Assembly: GCA_903955385.1 (NCBI GenBank)
Contig: CAJBNH010000189.1
Coordinates: forward strand, 57,845-121,844
Reading direction: 5' to 3'
Source of the DNA: an uncultured Myxococcales bacterium
GTDB taxonomy: Bacteria > Myxococcota_A > UBA9042
DNA length: 64,000 bases
Shown: piece after piece, positions 46,872 through 58,880 of the stretch
Position numbering within the stretch: the first letter of the stretch is position 1
How the letters are laid out: the number at the start of each line of letters is the position of its first letter
The notes under the pieces: generated by a model
What the model saw: only the letters and a program-made list of their open reading frames with translations
The model's database searches: none
Told to the model about the DNA's origin: nothing
Position numbers and translations under genes: made by a program

Positions 46872-48680
46872 TCACAGGTCGCCCAGATTCAGGCCCCCCG
46901 GATACCAGTAGCTCGTGTATTGGCCATAGCCGTAGACGCTGATTCCGACTTTCGACTCGGACTGGACGCGGTGCGTGCCGTTGCCGGTGTTGGTGAACTT
47001 CACGCGTGCAGCGGAGTAGCCCGTGCCACCGATCGGCTGAAAGGCGACGACCGGCACCGCGACCCCGTCGAGCGTGACCTGTGCGCCGGACGGGGCGACG
47101 ATATTCACGTAACTTTGCTCGTAATTCACGGGCGCATGGAACAGGTACTGGGCCAGATACTGGCCTACCGGTACCGCCAGCGCCATCGCTGGGTCGCCCG
47201 CCCCGCCGCCTGCCTCTTGCCCCACCATGAACTGGGCCACCAGGACGCGCTTGTCTGCGGTGACCCGAAACGCCTGCGCCGCATTGACGTCGAAGAACGA
47301 CCCCACGCCGTCGAGCACCGTCGGCGCGTCCATGGGCGGGTCATATTTCAGAACGGTCGGCCCCTCGGCGGCGACGATGCGGACGACATGCGTTTGGGGC
47401 GCGGTGGAAGACGGTACGGCGGGTGCGGCGACGAGGTAGTCCTTGCCCAGTGTATCGATAGGAAACATCGCGTCTTCCAAGTGGTCGGCGGCCGGGGTGT
47501 CTTCGGGCACATTGCACGCGTGGTGTCCGGCGATGACTTGCACCGGCCGGTCGGCCAACACGAGGGTGCCGGTCGGGTCCCCACCCGCGCTCAACACTTG
47601 CAGCACGTCGCCACGGTCAAGAAGCACCTGTCCGGTCCCGTCCGCGGCGACCCCTGCGCCCGGGCGGATATTCCAGCCAGAAGGGCTCGGCTGCAGGGTC
47701 ACCGTGGTGCCGTCGACGTTTGCGGTCACGGCGTAGAAGGCCGGGAAGTCCTTCTTGGCCCAGTGCGGCCGCGTCGCCACCATGTAGGTCAGCCGCCACG
47801 CGGTTGTCGGCAGCAGCAGCGAAGCATCGTTCGAGTACGTGTAGTCGTTCCCCACTTGGTACTCGAGTGGATTGAACTGGTAGACGGTCACAGGCCGGGT
47901 CGACCGCACTCGGTATGCACCTTGGGGCACGAGCGCGGTCGTGGACGGCTTGAAGAGCGCCTCGACCCACGGCAAAGGCACGAGCTCGACGGAATTCGGC
48001 GCCACCTGCCGAACCTCCAGGATGTCGTCACCCCTGCTCACCGTCACGGTCGCCTCGTCGGGCGTCGTGTTCGACACGGCCACGGCGAAGTGCGCGGTCT
48101 GCAGCGGCATTTCGTTCGTTGTCACGGTTGGGAAGTAGTCGCATCCGACGTAGCTGCGGCCGACGGCCTCGGGCGCGCATGGACCCGTGCATCCACCATC
48201 CACGCACGCGCTGCCGAGCAGCGGGTCGCAGTCCTCGTCCTTGAAACCCGAGCCATCCGGCTTGCACTTGTGGGCGACGTCGCCTTGGCAAAACCGGGTG
48301 TCCGGCGTGCAAATCATGCAGCCGAACGAGGGGTTGCACGACCCTGCGCCACAGTCTTCGGGCGGTTGCCAGATGCCGTCGGAGGAGCACACTTGCACCG
48401 CGTTGCCGACGCACCGCATCTCCCCACGCGACAGGCACTCGGCGTCGTTGGCCGCTGTGTCGCCGTCGCTCTCGAAGGCAACGTCCCCGTCTTCGGTGTC
48501 GGGCGAGACCTCGGCATCCATGCCGCCAAGCTCCTCAGGCATGTCCGTAACGTCTTCGATTTCTTCCGTGTTTGCGTCGTGGACATCGTCTGCCGTCGAG
48601 GGCGAGGCCGGCTGCCCCGGGCCGCTGGGCGAACTGCACGCCGTCAGGGCGAGCACGACGAAGGCAGCCGGAAGGCGCAT
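46872..48680 (-). CDS. Lipoprotein with IgGFc-binding-like domain
   Basis: 602 aa; GGAG 6 bp before ATG. The signal peptide ends at ALTAC. An acidic linker spans 20-80. A Cys-rich segment follows (CLSRGEMRCVGNAVQVC; CPDTRFCQGDVAHKC-like). The large C-terminal part matches the IgGFc-binding N-terminal type: RPVTVYQFNPLE, NDASLLLPTTAW, YMVATRPHW, VQVIAGHHACNVP and HVVRIVA. In metazoans this domain occurs in mucin-like IgGFc-binding proteins; in Myxococcota it is a common surface module of unknown ligand. Confidence 0.83.
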   Translation of the reverse strand: MRLPAAFVVLALTACSSPSGPGQPASPSTADDVHDANTEEIEDVTDMPEELGGMDAEVSPDTEDGDVAFESDGDTAANDAECLSRGEMRCVGNAVQVCSSDGIWQPPEDCGAGSCNPSFGCMICTPDTRFCQGDVAHKCKPDGSGFKDEDCDPLLGSACVDGGCTGPCAPEAVGRSYVGCDYFPTVTTNEMPLQTAHFAVAVSNTTPDEATVTVSRGDDILEVRQVAPNSVELVPLPWVEALFKPSTTALVPQGAYRVRSTRPVTVYQFNPLEYQVGNDYTYSNDASLLLPTTAWRLTYMVATRPHWAKKDFPAFYAVTANVDGTTVTLQPSPSGWNIRPGAGVAADGTGQVLLDRGDVLQVLSAGGDPTGTLVLADRPVQVIAGHHACNVPEDTPAADHLEDAMFPIDTLGKDYLVAAPAVPSSTAPQTHVVRIVAAEGPTVLKYDPPMDAPTVLDGVGSFFDVNAAQAFRVTADKRVLVAQFMVGQEAGGGAGDPAMALAVPVGQYLAQYLFHAPVNYEQSYVNIVAPSGAQVTLDGVAVPVVAFQPIGGTGYSAARVKFTNTGNGTHRVQSESKVGISVYGYGQYTSYWYPGGLNLGDL

Positions 48681-48817
48681 GGACACTCCTCGCAGATGCG
48701 CGACACGGGCGGAACGGCAACCTTGCTCACGGCGATCTGCCCAGCCATCTGACAAGCCCGCCACCGGTCCGAATTGTTCAAGGGCGAGGGCGTGTAGGCG
48801 CTTGGCAGGCGGCGAAA

Positions 48818-48843
48818 GATGTCAGGTGTCTAGTCCTGACACC
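48818..48843 (+). repeat. REP palindrome 7 (solitary)
   Basis: GATGTCAGG-TGTCTAGT-CCTGACACC, preceded by GCGAAA, identical to palindrome 6 over 26 bases. It lies in the gap between the IgGFc-like gene start and the kinase stop, 17 bp from the latter. Confidence 0.92.
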
Positions 48844-48859
48844 CCCCGCCCACCCCCCG

Positions 48860-51025
48860 CTAATACTCAAACCCGCTCCCCCCAATGAACTCGCGCAAAA
48901 TCGACGTCGGCGGCACGTGATCCGGGTAGATCGTGACAAACCGATCGATCAACTGCCGCAGCCGATACGCCGTCATGTAGCTGGGGTGGGTCTGGTCGAC
49001 CTCGAGCAAGTACCGTTCCGCAAACACCTTCAGCACCGACAGCTCGTAGATCAGCGACGAGTCGAACACCACGTCGGCCTGGGGCAGGAACGGAAAGATG
49101 TGCAGGCTCTCGCCCCGGCGCACCGACGGCCAGCGCGCGATGTTGTCGGCGGCACTGTAGCCGCGCTGGTGGCGGTCGCGGACGATGCGGCGCAACAGCC
49201 GCAGATCCGACACATTTACCCGGTTCAGCCGGTCGAACGGCAGCGCCGTCTGCGGGTTGATGAAGATGCGGTACACCAGATCGCGGTCCACGGCGTCGCC
49301 CAGCAGCCCCGGATTCAAGCCGTGGATGCCCTCGAGCATCAGGATGTCGCGGTCGTCGAGGTGCAGCTCGGGGCCGCCCTCTGGCAGGCTTTTGCCCAGC
49401 TTGAAGTCGTACTTGGATGTCTTGACCGTCTCGCCGGCCATCAGTCGTCGCAGGTGGTTCTGCAGCAGCCCCAGGTCGATGGCCTCCAGCGCCTCGAAGT
49501 CGTATTCGCCGTGTTCGTCCTTGACGGTCTTTTCGCGGTCCACGTAGTAGTCGTCCAGCGAAATGCCGATGGGATTCAGCCCGTTGACCTGCAACTGAAC
49601 CGTCAGCCGCTTGATGAAGGTCGTCTTTCCCGACGACGACGGCCCCGCCACGCACACCACCCGCACGCCGGTGCGCTGGGCGATCTCGTCGGCCACTGCT
49701 CCCAGGCGCTTCTCGTGGAAGCCCTCGCTGATGCGGATGATGTTCGACACCTTGCCCGAGATGCAGAATTCGTTGAAGGCGCCCGCACTTGTCACGCCCA
49801 GCCGGTCGGCCCAACGCTCGTGCTCGGTCACCATGCGCGCGTCGGTGGCGGCATGGGCGACCGGCGCCTCCTCGCCATGCGCGTGGACCTGCTTGTCGTC
49901 GTCGCCGAAGTACAGCATCAGCTCGCGACCCTGCTCGACCAGAGAGAAATTGCGGATGATGCCCGCACTTGGCAGCAGCGGCCCCAGGCCCAGCGCATAC
50001 ACCTTGCCGCACGACACCAGGGGCACCGTCGACTCGCGGTGGCTGCGCAACAGGTGGGCGGCGTCGTCCCACATCTGCTCGCCAAAGTGGATCATCGCCT
50101 CTTCGACGGTCCACAGCTCGACACGGAAGGGCACGTCGCCGGCCGCCAGCTCGCGCATGGTCTTGGCCAGTCGGTCGGCCAACGCTTGCAGATCTCCGGG
50201 GTTGTCGTCGACCACCTCGACCCGCTGCGCGTAGCCCAGCGAGGGCCCGATGCGGATCTCGACGCCCTCGGACTTGGCCGCCTCCAGCAGCAGTAGCGCC
50301 ACCGACTGGCGAAACACCGCACGCCCCTCCCAGTGCTGCGTCGTCAGCGGCGCCAGATGCGCGTCCGACGTCAGCGGCGTGTTCAGCGACACCGGCTTGT
50401 GGTCGATCAGGCCTGCCACCACCGGATAGCCGTCCACGTCGACCGGCAGGATCGCGTGCAGCGGCGTGCCCGTGCGCACCCGGTGCAGCCGGCCGTTCAA
50501 CTGCACATGCACGGCCGACCGGCGCGGCATCGACCGCTCTTTCAGCAGCAGGTCCACGCGGTCCGTCATCTCGGTCAGGCGGTGGGCGATGCGCGAAACC
50601 AGCGACTGCACCAGCCGCAGCGCCTCGTTCGGGCACTCTTGGGCCATCGCGCGCCAGCGGTCATGGGTCAGGCGCAGTACCGTCACCTGTGTTTCGGCCG
50701 ACACCGTTGCCGCACGCGGCCGGCCGGTCAGCAGTCCCAGCTCGCCAAAGTGCTCTCCCGGCCCCTGGCGCCCCAGGTCCATGGCGTTGCGGCGCAGGCG
50801 CACCTGGCCGTCGCCGATGAAGTAGAGGTCCCGCCCGGTGTCGTCCTGCCGCACGATGACGCCGCCGGGCTCAAAGGTCAGGGGCTGCATGTAGGGCAGC
50901 AGGACCTCCAGGTCGTCGCCGCACAGGGCAGCGAGGATCGGGTCACGGCTCAGGGCGTCCCGAAGCGCGGGAAGCAGAACGGCTGCGGTACCTTGGGAAG
51001 GGGACGGGAAGGACTCGACGACCAT
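48860..51025 (-). CDS. cNMP-binding domain fused to a nucleoside (uridine)-kinase-like protein
   Basis: 721 aa; GAGGT 5-6 bp before ATG. Residues about 25-145 form a CRP-type cNMP-binding fold (GGVIVRQDDTGRDLYFI, GEHFGELGLLTGRPRAATV). Residues about 170-420 resemble the TGS and threonyl-tRNA-synthetase-like accessory region found before bacterial uridine kinases. The kinase domain has Walker A GPSSSGKTT (near residue 457), ISLDDYYVDREKT and DILMLEGIHGLNP, the PRK/Udk pattern. It presumably phosphorylates a nucleoside under control of a cyclic nucleotide or related ligand. The N-terminal sensor is unusual for this family. Confidence 0.87.
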   Translation of the reverse strand: MVVESFPSPSQGTAAVLLPALRDALSRDPILAALCGDDLEVLLPYMQPLTFEPGGVIVRQDDTGRDLYFIGDGQVRLRRNAMDLGRQGPGEHFGELGLLTGRPRAATVSAETQVTVLRLTHDRWRAMAQECPNEALRLVQSLVSRIAHRLTEMTDRVDLLLKERSMPRRSAVHVQLNGRLHRVRTGTPLHAILPVDVDGYPVVAGLIDHKPVSLNTPLTSDAHLAPLTTQHWEGRAVFRQSVALLLLEAAKSEGVEIRIGPSLGYAQRVEVVDDNPGDLQALADRLAKTMRELAAGDVPFRVELWTVEEAMIHFGEQMWDDAAHLLRSHRESTVPLVSCGKVYALGLGPLLPSAGIIRNFSLVEQGRELMLYFGDDDKQVHAHGEEAPVAHAATDARMVTEHERWADRLGVTSAGAFNEFCISGKVSNIIRISEGFHEKRLGAVADEIAQRTGVRVVCVAGPSSSGKTTFIKRLTVQLQVNGLNPIGISLDDYYVDREKTVKDEHGEYDFEALEAIDLGLLQNHLRRLMAGETVKTSKYDFKLGKSLPEGGPELHLDDRDILMLEGIHGLNPGLLGDAVDRDLVYRIFINPQTALPFDRLNRVNVSDLRLLRRIVRDRHQRGYSAADNIARWPSVRRGESLHIFPFLPQADVVFDSSLIYELSVLKVFAERYLLEVDQTHPSYMTAYRLRQLIDRFVTIYPDHVPPTSILREFIGGSGFEY

Positions 51026-51203
51026 GTCGACCTCGAAGGCGTGCGGGGGGAAAGGGACGAAAGAGCACCCGGATCGGGACAGGCAGAAGCCATGCGACGC
51101 GCCATCCTACGCCCGTTGAGGCAGGGCGTGAATCCTTCGGGAGGGTCGCGGCTCAGACGGTTTGGAAGACGCACTTCCCCGAACCACGCAGGAGAGAGAA
51201 CCC

Positions 51204-51578
51204 ATGAGTACCGTCAACTTGACCGAGTCCACCTTTGCCCAGACCGTCCAGAACGGCATCGTCTTCATCGATTGGTGGGCGCCCTGGTGCGGCCCGTGCC
51301 GCTCGTTCGGCCCGATCTACGAGAAGGTCGCCGCGGCCAACCCCGACGTCACCTTCGGCAAGATCAACACGGAAGAAGAGCAGGGCCTGGCGGGCGCATT
51401 CGGCATCCGCTCGATCCCCACGCTGATGATCTTCCGCGACGGCATCCTGCTGTTCAGCGAGCCCGGCATGGTGCCCGCTGAGGGATTGAACGACCTGCTG
51501 CGGCAGACCAAGGCGCTGGACATGGAAGACGTGCGCCGCAAGACCGAAGCGGCCAAGGCGCAGACCCAGGCTGCCTGA
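51204..51578 (+). CDS. Thioredoxin
   Basis: 124 aa. The active site WAPWCGPC and the cis-Pro loop IRSIPTLMIF are intact; a charged C-terminal helix is longer than in E. coli TrxA. There is no signal peptide, so it is a cytoplasmic disulfide reductase. ATG 51204 was chosen because GGAGAGAG lies before it and the N-terminus then matches the family. It diverges from the kinase gene and converges with the PFOR gene across a strong hairpin. Confidence 0.95.
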   Translation: MSTVNLTESTFAQTVQNGIVFIDWWAPWCGPCRSFGPIYEKVAAANPDVTFGKINTEEEQGLAGAFGIRSIPTLMIFRDGILLFSEPGMVPAEGLNDLLRQTKALDMEDVRRKTEAAKAQTQAA

Positions 51579-51608
51579 GCCTCGCAACACGGCACGCGAC
51601 AAGCACAA

Positions 51609-51660
51609 AACGCACGAAGCCCCGCTGCCGGCCGGAACCGACAGCGGGGCTTCTTGCGTT
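51609..51660. terminator. Bidirectional terminator between thioredoxin and PFOR
   Basis: AACGCA-c-GAAGCCCCGCTG pairs with CAGCGGGGCTTC-t-TGCGTT: a 12-bp perfect GC-rich stem extended by six more pairs across one mismatch, with a 14-nt loop. No U-run follows, but it sits exactly between two convergent genes, 31 bp after the thioredoxin stop and 23 bp after the PFOR stop. Confidence 0.82.
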
Positions 51661-51682
51661 CATCACCTAGGGTCCGACCGGG

Positions 51683-55264
<3,582 letters not shown>

Positions 55265-55619
55265 GGGGTCAGTCTCCTATGCAATCCACCTGAGCGGTGG
55301 GGACTTCGCGCTCGCACGCCGGGCTCGGAAAGGAGGAGGGCGCGGGGGCGGTCCGGGGCGGGGCGATAGGCGCTCGCAGGCAGGGGGAGTGCGACGAGGC
55401 CGGGTCGCCCCTGTGGGGGGCAGAGGGCGGGGCGGTGAATCCGAGCCGCGTGGACTCGAGTTCAGGTCGGCGACACCTGCCGTCGGCCGCCTCGCCGATC
55501 GCGCGCTGTATAGGTCAGGCAGCGCGAACGCGCAAGGCGGACCACCAGATCGGTCCTGACAACCGTCCGGCAGGCGGCCCGTCGGTGTCGGAATTCGGTG
55601 ACGGGAAACGGCAACATGT

Positions 55620-55637
55620 TGTCGGAGAATCCCGACA
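55620..55637. promoter_or_regulatory. Putative enhancer palindrome A (TGTCGG-N6-CCGACA)
   Basis: TGTCGGAGAATCCCGACA, an 18-bp inverted repeat with perfect 6-bp arms. Its end lies 138 bp upstream of the -24/-12 promoter. It has the same arms and spacing as sites C and D before the cytochrome operon. Confidence 0.75.
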
Positions 55638-55775
55638 CGCATGATAAGCTCATGAAATAACATGGTCTTGTGCGAAAGTCTGCCGTCGCCCCCCGTCGGG
55701 TGTCCCGGAAGCCCGACGACCCGTGTAGACCGGTGAAAATCGATAACCTGTTGAAAGTACATCTGTTGATCAAGT

Positions 55776-55791
55776 TGGCACGGACCTTGCT
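55776..55791 (+). promoter_or_regulatory. Sigma-54 (-24/-12) promoter of the small membrane protein
   Basis: TGGCACGGACCTTGCT is an exact match to the consensus TGGCACG-N4-TTGC(A/T). Transcription should start near 55802, about 80 bp before ATG 55883. Confidence 0.85.
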
Positions 55792-55882
55792 CAATAGGTG
55801 GTCATCGAGGGCGCGACGCCCCACCGAACCCGGAAGAAGACAACCGGTCCCCTGCAACCCGTTCTACCCAAGGAGATTCCTC

Positions 55883-56224
55883 ATGAGCACCAAGCGCAAC
55901 CACAAGGCCCTGCTTCCCACCTACGTCGGCGCGGCCGTCAGCTTCATCGCCTACCTGTTCATCGGCGCGGTGCCCGGCACCCTGTACGGCGGCTACATGG
56001 GCCTGATCATGACGGGCGCCCTGTTCGGCACGCCGGTCGAGCCGACGATGATGGCCAAGGTCATCACCACGGGCGGCATGGCCCTTGGCCTGTTCGCCTC
56101 CCTGTTCCTCTTCCTGGTCGCCGGCGCCTTCATCGGCACGCTGCTGGGCTGGCCGTTTGCCCCCATGCTCCGCGCCGAAGAGAAGACCGAGACCCCGACC
56201 GAGACCGTCGAAGTGACCCGCTAG
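55883..56224 (+). CDS. Small glycine-rich membrane protein under sigma-54-type control
   Basis: 113 aa; AAGGAG 7 bp before ATG 55883. Two or three hydrophobic segments, at about 13-47 and 62-92, are rich in Gly and Ala (GGYMGLIMTGALFG; GMALGLFASLFLFLVAGAFIG), followed by an acidic Thr/Glu tail (EEKTETPTETVEVTR). No family was recognised. The exact -24/-12 promoter and matching upstream palindrome put it under the same control as the downstream cytochrome operon, so it may be an accessory of that pathway. Confidence 0.72.
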   Translation: MSTKRNHKALLPTYVGAAVSFIAYLFIGAVPGTLYGGYMGLIMTGALFGTPVEPTMMAKVITTGGMALGLFASLFLFLVAGAFIGTLLGWPFAPMLRAEEKTETPTETVEVTR

Positions 56225-56401
56225 TCCCGCGAAGTCGTCCGGCCGGGGCATCCTCCCCCCCGGCGCATCGGTCCGCTCCTCCCCCCCCCAAGCGGTCCGC
56301 TGCAGTCCCGGTCCCGGACGTGGCCACCGACAGCCGCCCCTCCTCCTCTCCCCGGAAGGCGGCGGCTGCCGGTGGCCAAGAAACCCAGAACAAATTCCAT
56401 G

Positions 56402-56419
56402 TGTCCAGAATTCCCGACA
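56402..56419. promoter_or_regulatory. Putative enhancer palindrome B (imperfect)
   Basis: TGTCCAGAATTCCCGACA. The right arm is perfect; the left arm has two changes. It is 24 bp upstream of site C, so bound dimers would sit a little over two helical turns apart. Confidence 0.6.
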
Positions 56420-56425
56420 CCGGCT

Positions 56426-56443
56426 TGTCGGAAGAACCCGACA
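56426..56443. promoter_or_regulatory. Putative enhancer palindrome C
   Basis: TGTCGGAAGAACCCGACA with perfect 6-bp arms, matching sites A and D. Confidence 0.75.
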
Positions 56444-56489
56444 GTCGAACGGCGCCAAGTCGTTGAAATTGCGTGACGCCGCACTTGGC

Positions 56490-56507
56490 TGTCGGGGAAT
56501 TCCGACA
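56490..56507. promoter_or_regulatory. Putative enhancer palindrome D
   Basis: TGTCGGGGAATTCCGACA with perfect 6-bp arms. It ends 131 bp before the -24/-12 promoter at 56639, nearly the same distance as site A from its promoter. Confidence 0.77.
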
Positions 56508-56638
56508 GATACCATGGCCGAGTGCCGTTTCTGGGCGTAGAGTGGTGGCCGGGGGCTGGGTGAACTGACGCACCGAGTGTGTTGCAACACTTGAAGATCC
56601 ATCGAGAAGTCACTCCCATTTCGGCCAAGACGGTCGGC

Positions 56639-56654
56639 TGGTACGGAAATTGCT
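56639..56654 (+). promoter_or_regulatory. Sigma-54 (-24/-12) promoter of the cytochrome operon
   Basis: TGGTACGGAAATTGCT differs from the consensus TGGCACG-N4-TTGC(A/T) by one base (T for C). The GG and GC dinucleotides are correctly spaced. The expected start is near 56665, 81 bp before ATG 56746. Confidence 0.82.
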
Positions 56655-56745
56655 TTGGTCTGCGCCGACCCTTCTGGGCCTCCCACCCACTCCTCCCGCT
56701 TGTTTCAGTCCCGTCCGCACGGAAACCACCTCGCAAAGGTAGCCC

Positions 56746-58383
56746 ATGCTCGCCCACCTTCCCGCCCGCCTTCTGTGGTCCGCCGCCCTGCTGGGTGCGC
56801 TGTTGACCGTTTCGCTTCCCGCCACGGCCAAGACTCCGAACCCGTCGGATGATCCGAAGTGGTGCCGGGTTTGCCATCAGGATGCAGTGTTTGCGCCGGC
56901 CGAGGTCTCAGCGACCGCGCACGCCGACGTCTCGTGCCGCGAGTGCCACAAGGGCTTTCACTTCAATCCGCACGAGAAGGTGATCTCGCCCGAAGGCGAG
57001 CCCGCCCAGGCGCTGAAGGACCGCGGCCTTCGGGTGCCCGACGCCTGGACCGCTTGCGGCGACTGCCATGAGGTCGGCGAGAACCCCGGTCACCTGCCGC
57101 ACGGCAAGGACAAGGACGGCGCCAAGGCCGGTCTGCCCTACTGCAAGGACTGCCACGGCAGCCCGCACACGATTCGGCTCGCCAAGGAGCTGGAGCCCAA
57201 CGCCCATCGCGCAGAGATGAACGAGAAGTGCATCACCTGTCACGGTGACCCCAAGCACATGAAGCCGTTCAAGATCCCGACGGACGTCGTCGAGGGTTAC
57301 GAGCACACGATGCACGCGCGGCACCTGCACCTGGGCTCCAAGGAGTCGCCGGGTTGCGCGGACTGCCACGGTGGCCACAAGCCGATCGACCGCAACGCCG
57401 TGACGGCCCAGCCCTGCATCAAGTGTCACGAGAACGCGACCCCGGAGTTCCGCAAGAACGCCAAGCACGCAGCGATGACGGCAGACAGGCGGCCGATCAG
57501 CTTCTGGACCGTCAAGTTCTTCGCCTGGCTGACCTTCCTGACGATCTTGGGCCTGTGCCTGCACGTGCTGCTCGACCTCGCCGCGACCTTCCGGGCTGCG
57601 CGCAAGGGGGCCGCCCACGGTCACGTCGACCACGGTGCCAACCTGCTGGCCAAGGCGGGGCTGGTCGGCAAGGACCGCCGCGTCGTCCGCTTCGACATCC
57701 ATCAGCGGATCATGCACGGCATCATGGCGTTCTCGTTCACCACGCTGGTGCTGACGGGCTGGCCGCTGAGCGCACACGGTTTCGGCGCCTCGCGCTTCCT
57801 GGTCGACCTGTTCGGGGGCCTGCAGACGGCGGGGCTGTGGCACCGCATCGCCGCGATTGGCCTTGTGATCACCAGCGTCTACCACCTGACGTATCTGGTC
57901 GTGCTCGCGTTCTCGCGCAAGCTGCCGTTGTCGATGGTGCCGATGCCGCGCGACCTCTTCGACGCGATCGGCAATATCATGTATTTCCTTGGCTTGAAGA
58001 AAGAGCGCCCGAAGTTCGCGCGGTTCTCCTACTTCGAGAAGTTCGACTACTGGGCGGTGTTCTGGGGCGTCGTGATCATGGTTGGCTCGGGCACGATCCG
58101 CTGGTTCCCGGCAGAGTTCGCCAAGATCGCTCCCAACTGGCTGTACGAGGTCGCCTTCCTGGCCCACGCCGACGAGGCGCTGCTGGCGGCGATGGCCATC
58201 TTCGTGTGGCACTTCTACAACGTGCACCTGCGTCCCGCCGTCTTCCCGATGTCGTGGGTGTTCCTGCACGGCAAGCTGACGGTCGAGGAGCTGGCTGAGG
58301 AGCACGGCGCCGAGTACGACGCGCTGGTCGAGAAGGCCAAGTCCAAGGTTGCCAAGAGTGACGACGGCAAGGAGGGCGCATGA
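56746..58383 (+). CDS. CbcL-like fusion: 7-haem c-type cytochrome plus b-type membrane cytochrome
   Basis: 545 aa with a signal peptide (1-28). Seven CxxCH sites lie between residues 40 and about 225 (CRVCH, CRECH, CGDCH, CKDCH, CITCH, CADCH, CIKCH). From about residue 240 there are several membrane helices with conserved His (QRIMHGIMAF, LWHRIAAIGLVITSVYHLTYL, VWHFYNVHLRP), like the HydC/FdnI cytochrome-b family. This layout is that of Geobacter CbcL, an inner-membrane quinol oxidase that sends electrons to periplasmic cytochromes. CbcL has more c-haems by my recollection. The stop overlaps the next start (ATGA). AAAGGTAG precedes ATG. Confidence 0.88.
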   Translation: MLAHLPARLLWSAALLGALLTVSLPATAKTPNPSDDPKWCRVCHQDAVFAPAEVSATAHADVSCRECHKGFHFNPHEKVISPEGEPAQALKDRGLRVPDAWTACGDCHEVGENPGHLPHGKDKDGAKAGLPYCKDCHGSPHTIRLAKELEPNAHRAEMNEKCITCHGDPKHMKPFKIPTDVVEGYEHTMHARHLHLGSKESPGCADCHGGHKPIDRNAVTAQPCIKCHENATPEFRKNAKHAAMTADRRPISFWTVKFFAWLTFLTILGLCLHVLLDLAATFRAARKGAAHGHVDHGANLLAKAGLVGKDRRVVRFDIHQRIMHGIMAFSFTTLVLTGWPLSAHGFGASRFLVDLFGGLQTAGLWHRIAAIGLVITSVYHLTYLVVLAFSRKLPLSMVPMPRDLFDAIGNIMYFLGLKKERPKFARFSYFEKFDYWAVFWGVVIMVGSGTIRWFPAEFAKIAPNWLYEVAFLAHADEALLAAMAIFVWHFYNVHLRPAVFPMSWVFLHGKLTVEELAEEHGAEYDALVEKAKSKVAKSDDGKEGA

Positions 58384-58880
58384 CCCCCGCCCGCCGCATC
58401 CTGATCGGCCTCGTGGGGATCCTGGTGGCGACGGGGACCGTGGTCCTGTTGAGCCCCGACGTCCGCATCGAGGTCCGCAACGGCGCGTTGGTAGTTCCGG
58501 CGGCCGAGGGCCTCGGCGCTGGCCACGGGCCCGAAGCGACCGCGCTGCCTGAGGCTGCCACGACCGCTGTTGCCCTTGCTGACGCTGCCACCTCGGCCGT
58601 GCCTGCCGCCGAGGGGGCTACCGCGACCGAGGGCGAAGAAGCCGAGGCCGCCGACGCACCCGCGGAGTCGACCGAGACCCAAGCCAAGCTCGCACGGCTG
58701 GCGAAGCTGCCCTGCTTCGAGTGCCACACGATCAAGGACTACAAGGAAGGCGAGGACTTTCCGCACGTCATGCACGAACAGGAGCAGGGCGTCGGCGGTC
58801 ACTGCCACAAGTGTCACGCGTTCGAGGGGCACTTCCAGGTGACGGTCCGCAAGGAGGTCTGTGCCGAGTGTCACGACTGA
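58380..58880 (+). CDS. Membrane-anchored 3-haem c-type cytochrome
   Basis: 166 aa. An N-terminal anchor (residues 6-24) precedes an Ala/Glu-rich linker of about 80 residues and a compact C-terminal domain with three CxxCH sites (CFECH, CHKCH, CAECH) plus distal His residues (HVMHEQE). Its ATG overlaps the preceding stop by four bases. Its last codons contain the ribosome-binding site of the next gene. It is a likely electron-transfer link between the CbcL-like protein and the 12-haem cytochrome. Confidence 0.87.
   Translation: MTPARRILIGLVGILVATGTVVLLSPDVRIEVRNGALVVPAAEGLGAGHGPEATALPEAATTAVALADAATSAVPAAEGATATEGEEAEAADAPAESTETQAKLARLAKLPCFECHTIKDYKEGEDFPHVMHEQEQGVGGHCHKCHAFEGHFQVTVRKEVCAECHD

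Larger units (their letters stand above)
55265..55882. other. Divergent regulatory region (618 bp)
   Basis: Non-coding between PFOR (leftward) and the small membrane protein (rightward). It is AT-richer at about 55640-55760 than its surroundings. It holds the palindrome at 55620 and the -24/-12 promoter at 55776. A degenerate half-site, TGTCGGAATTCGGTGACG, lies at 55586-55603. No promoter for PFOR could be fixed. Confidence 0.6.
56225..56745. other. Regulatory region of the cytochrome operon (521 bp)
   Basis: Non-coding. The first 75 bp hold pyrimidine-rich tracts and a possible 7-bp hairpin (56242-56264) that may end the previous transcript. Three 18-bp palindromes follow at 56402, 56426 and 56490, then the -24/-12 promoter at 56639. 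Confidence 0.65.

Noticed and set aside
55297..55644. Small open frames in the PFOR upstream region
   Set aside because: No ribosome-binding sites, atypical codon use, and overlap with the enhancer palindrome.
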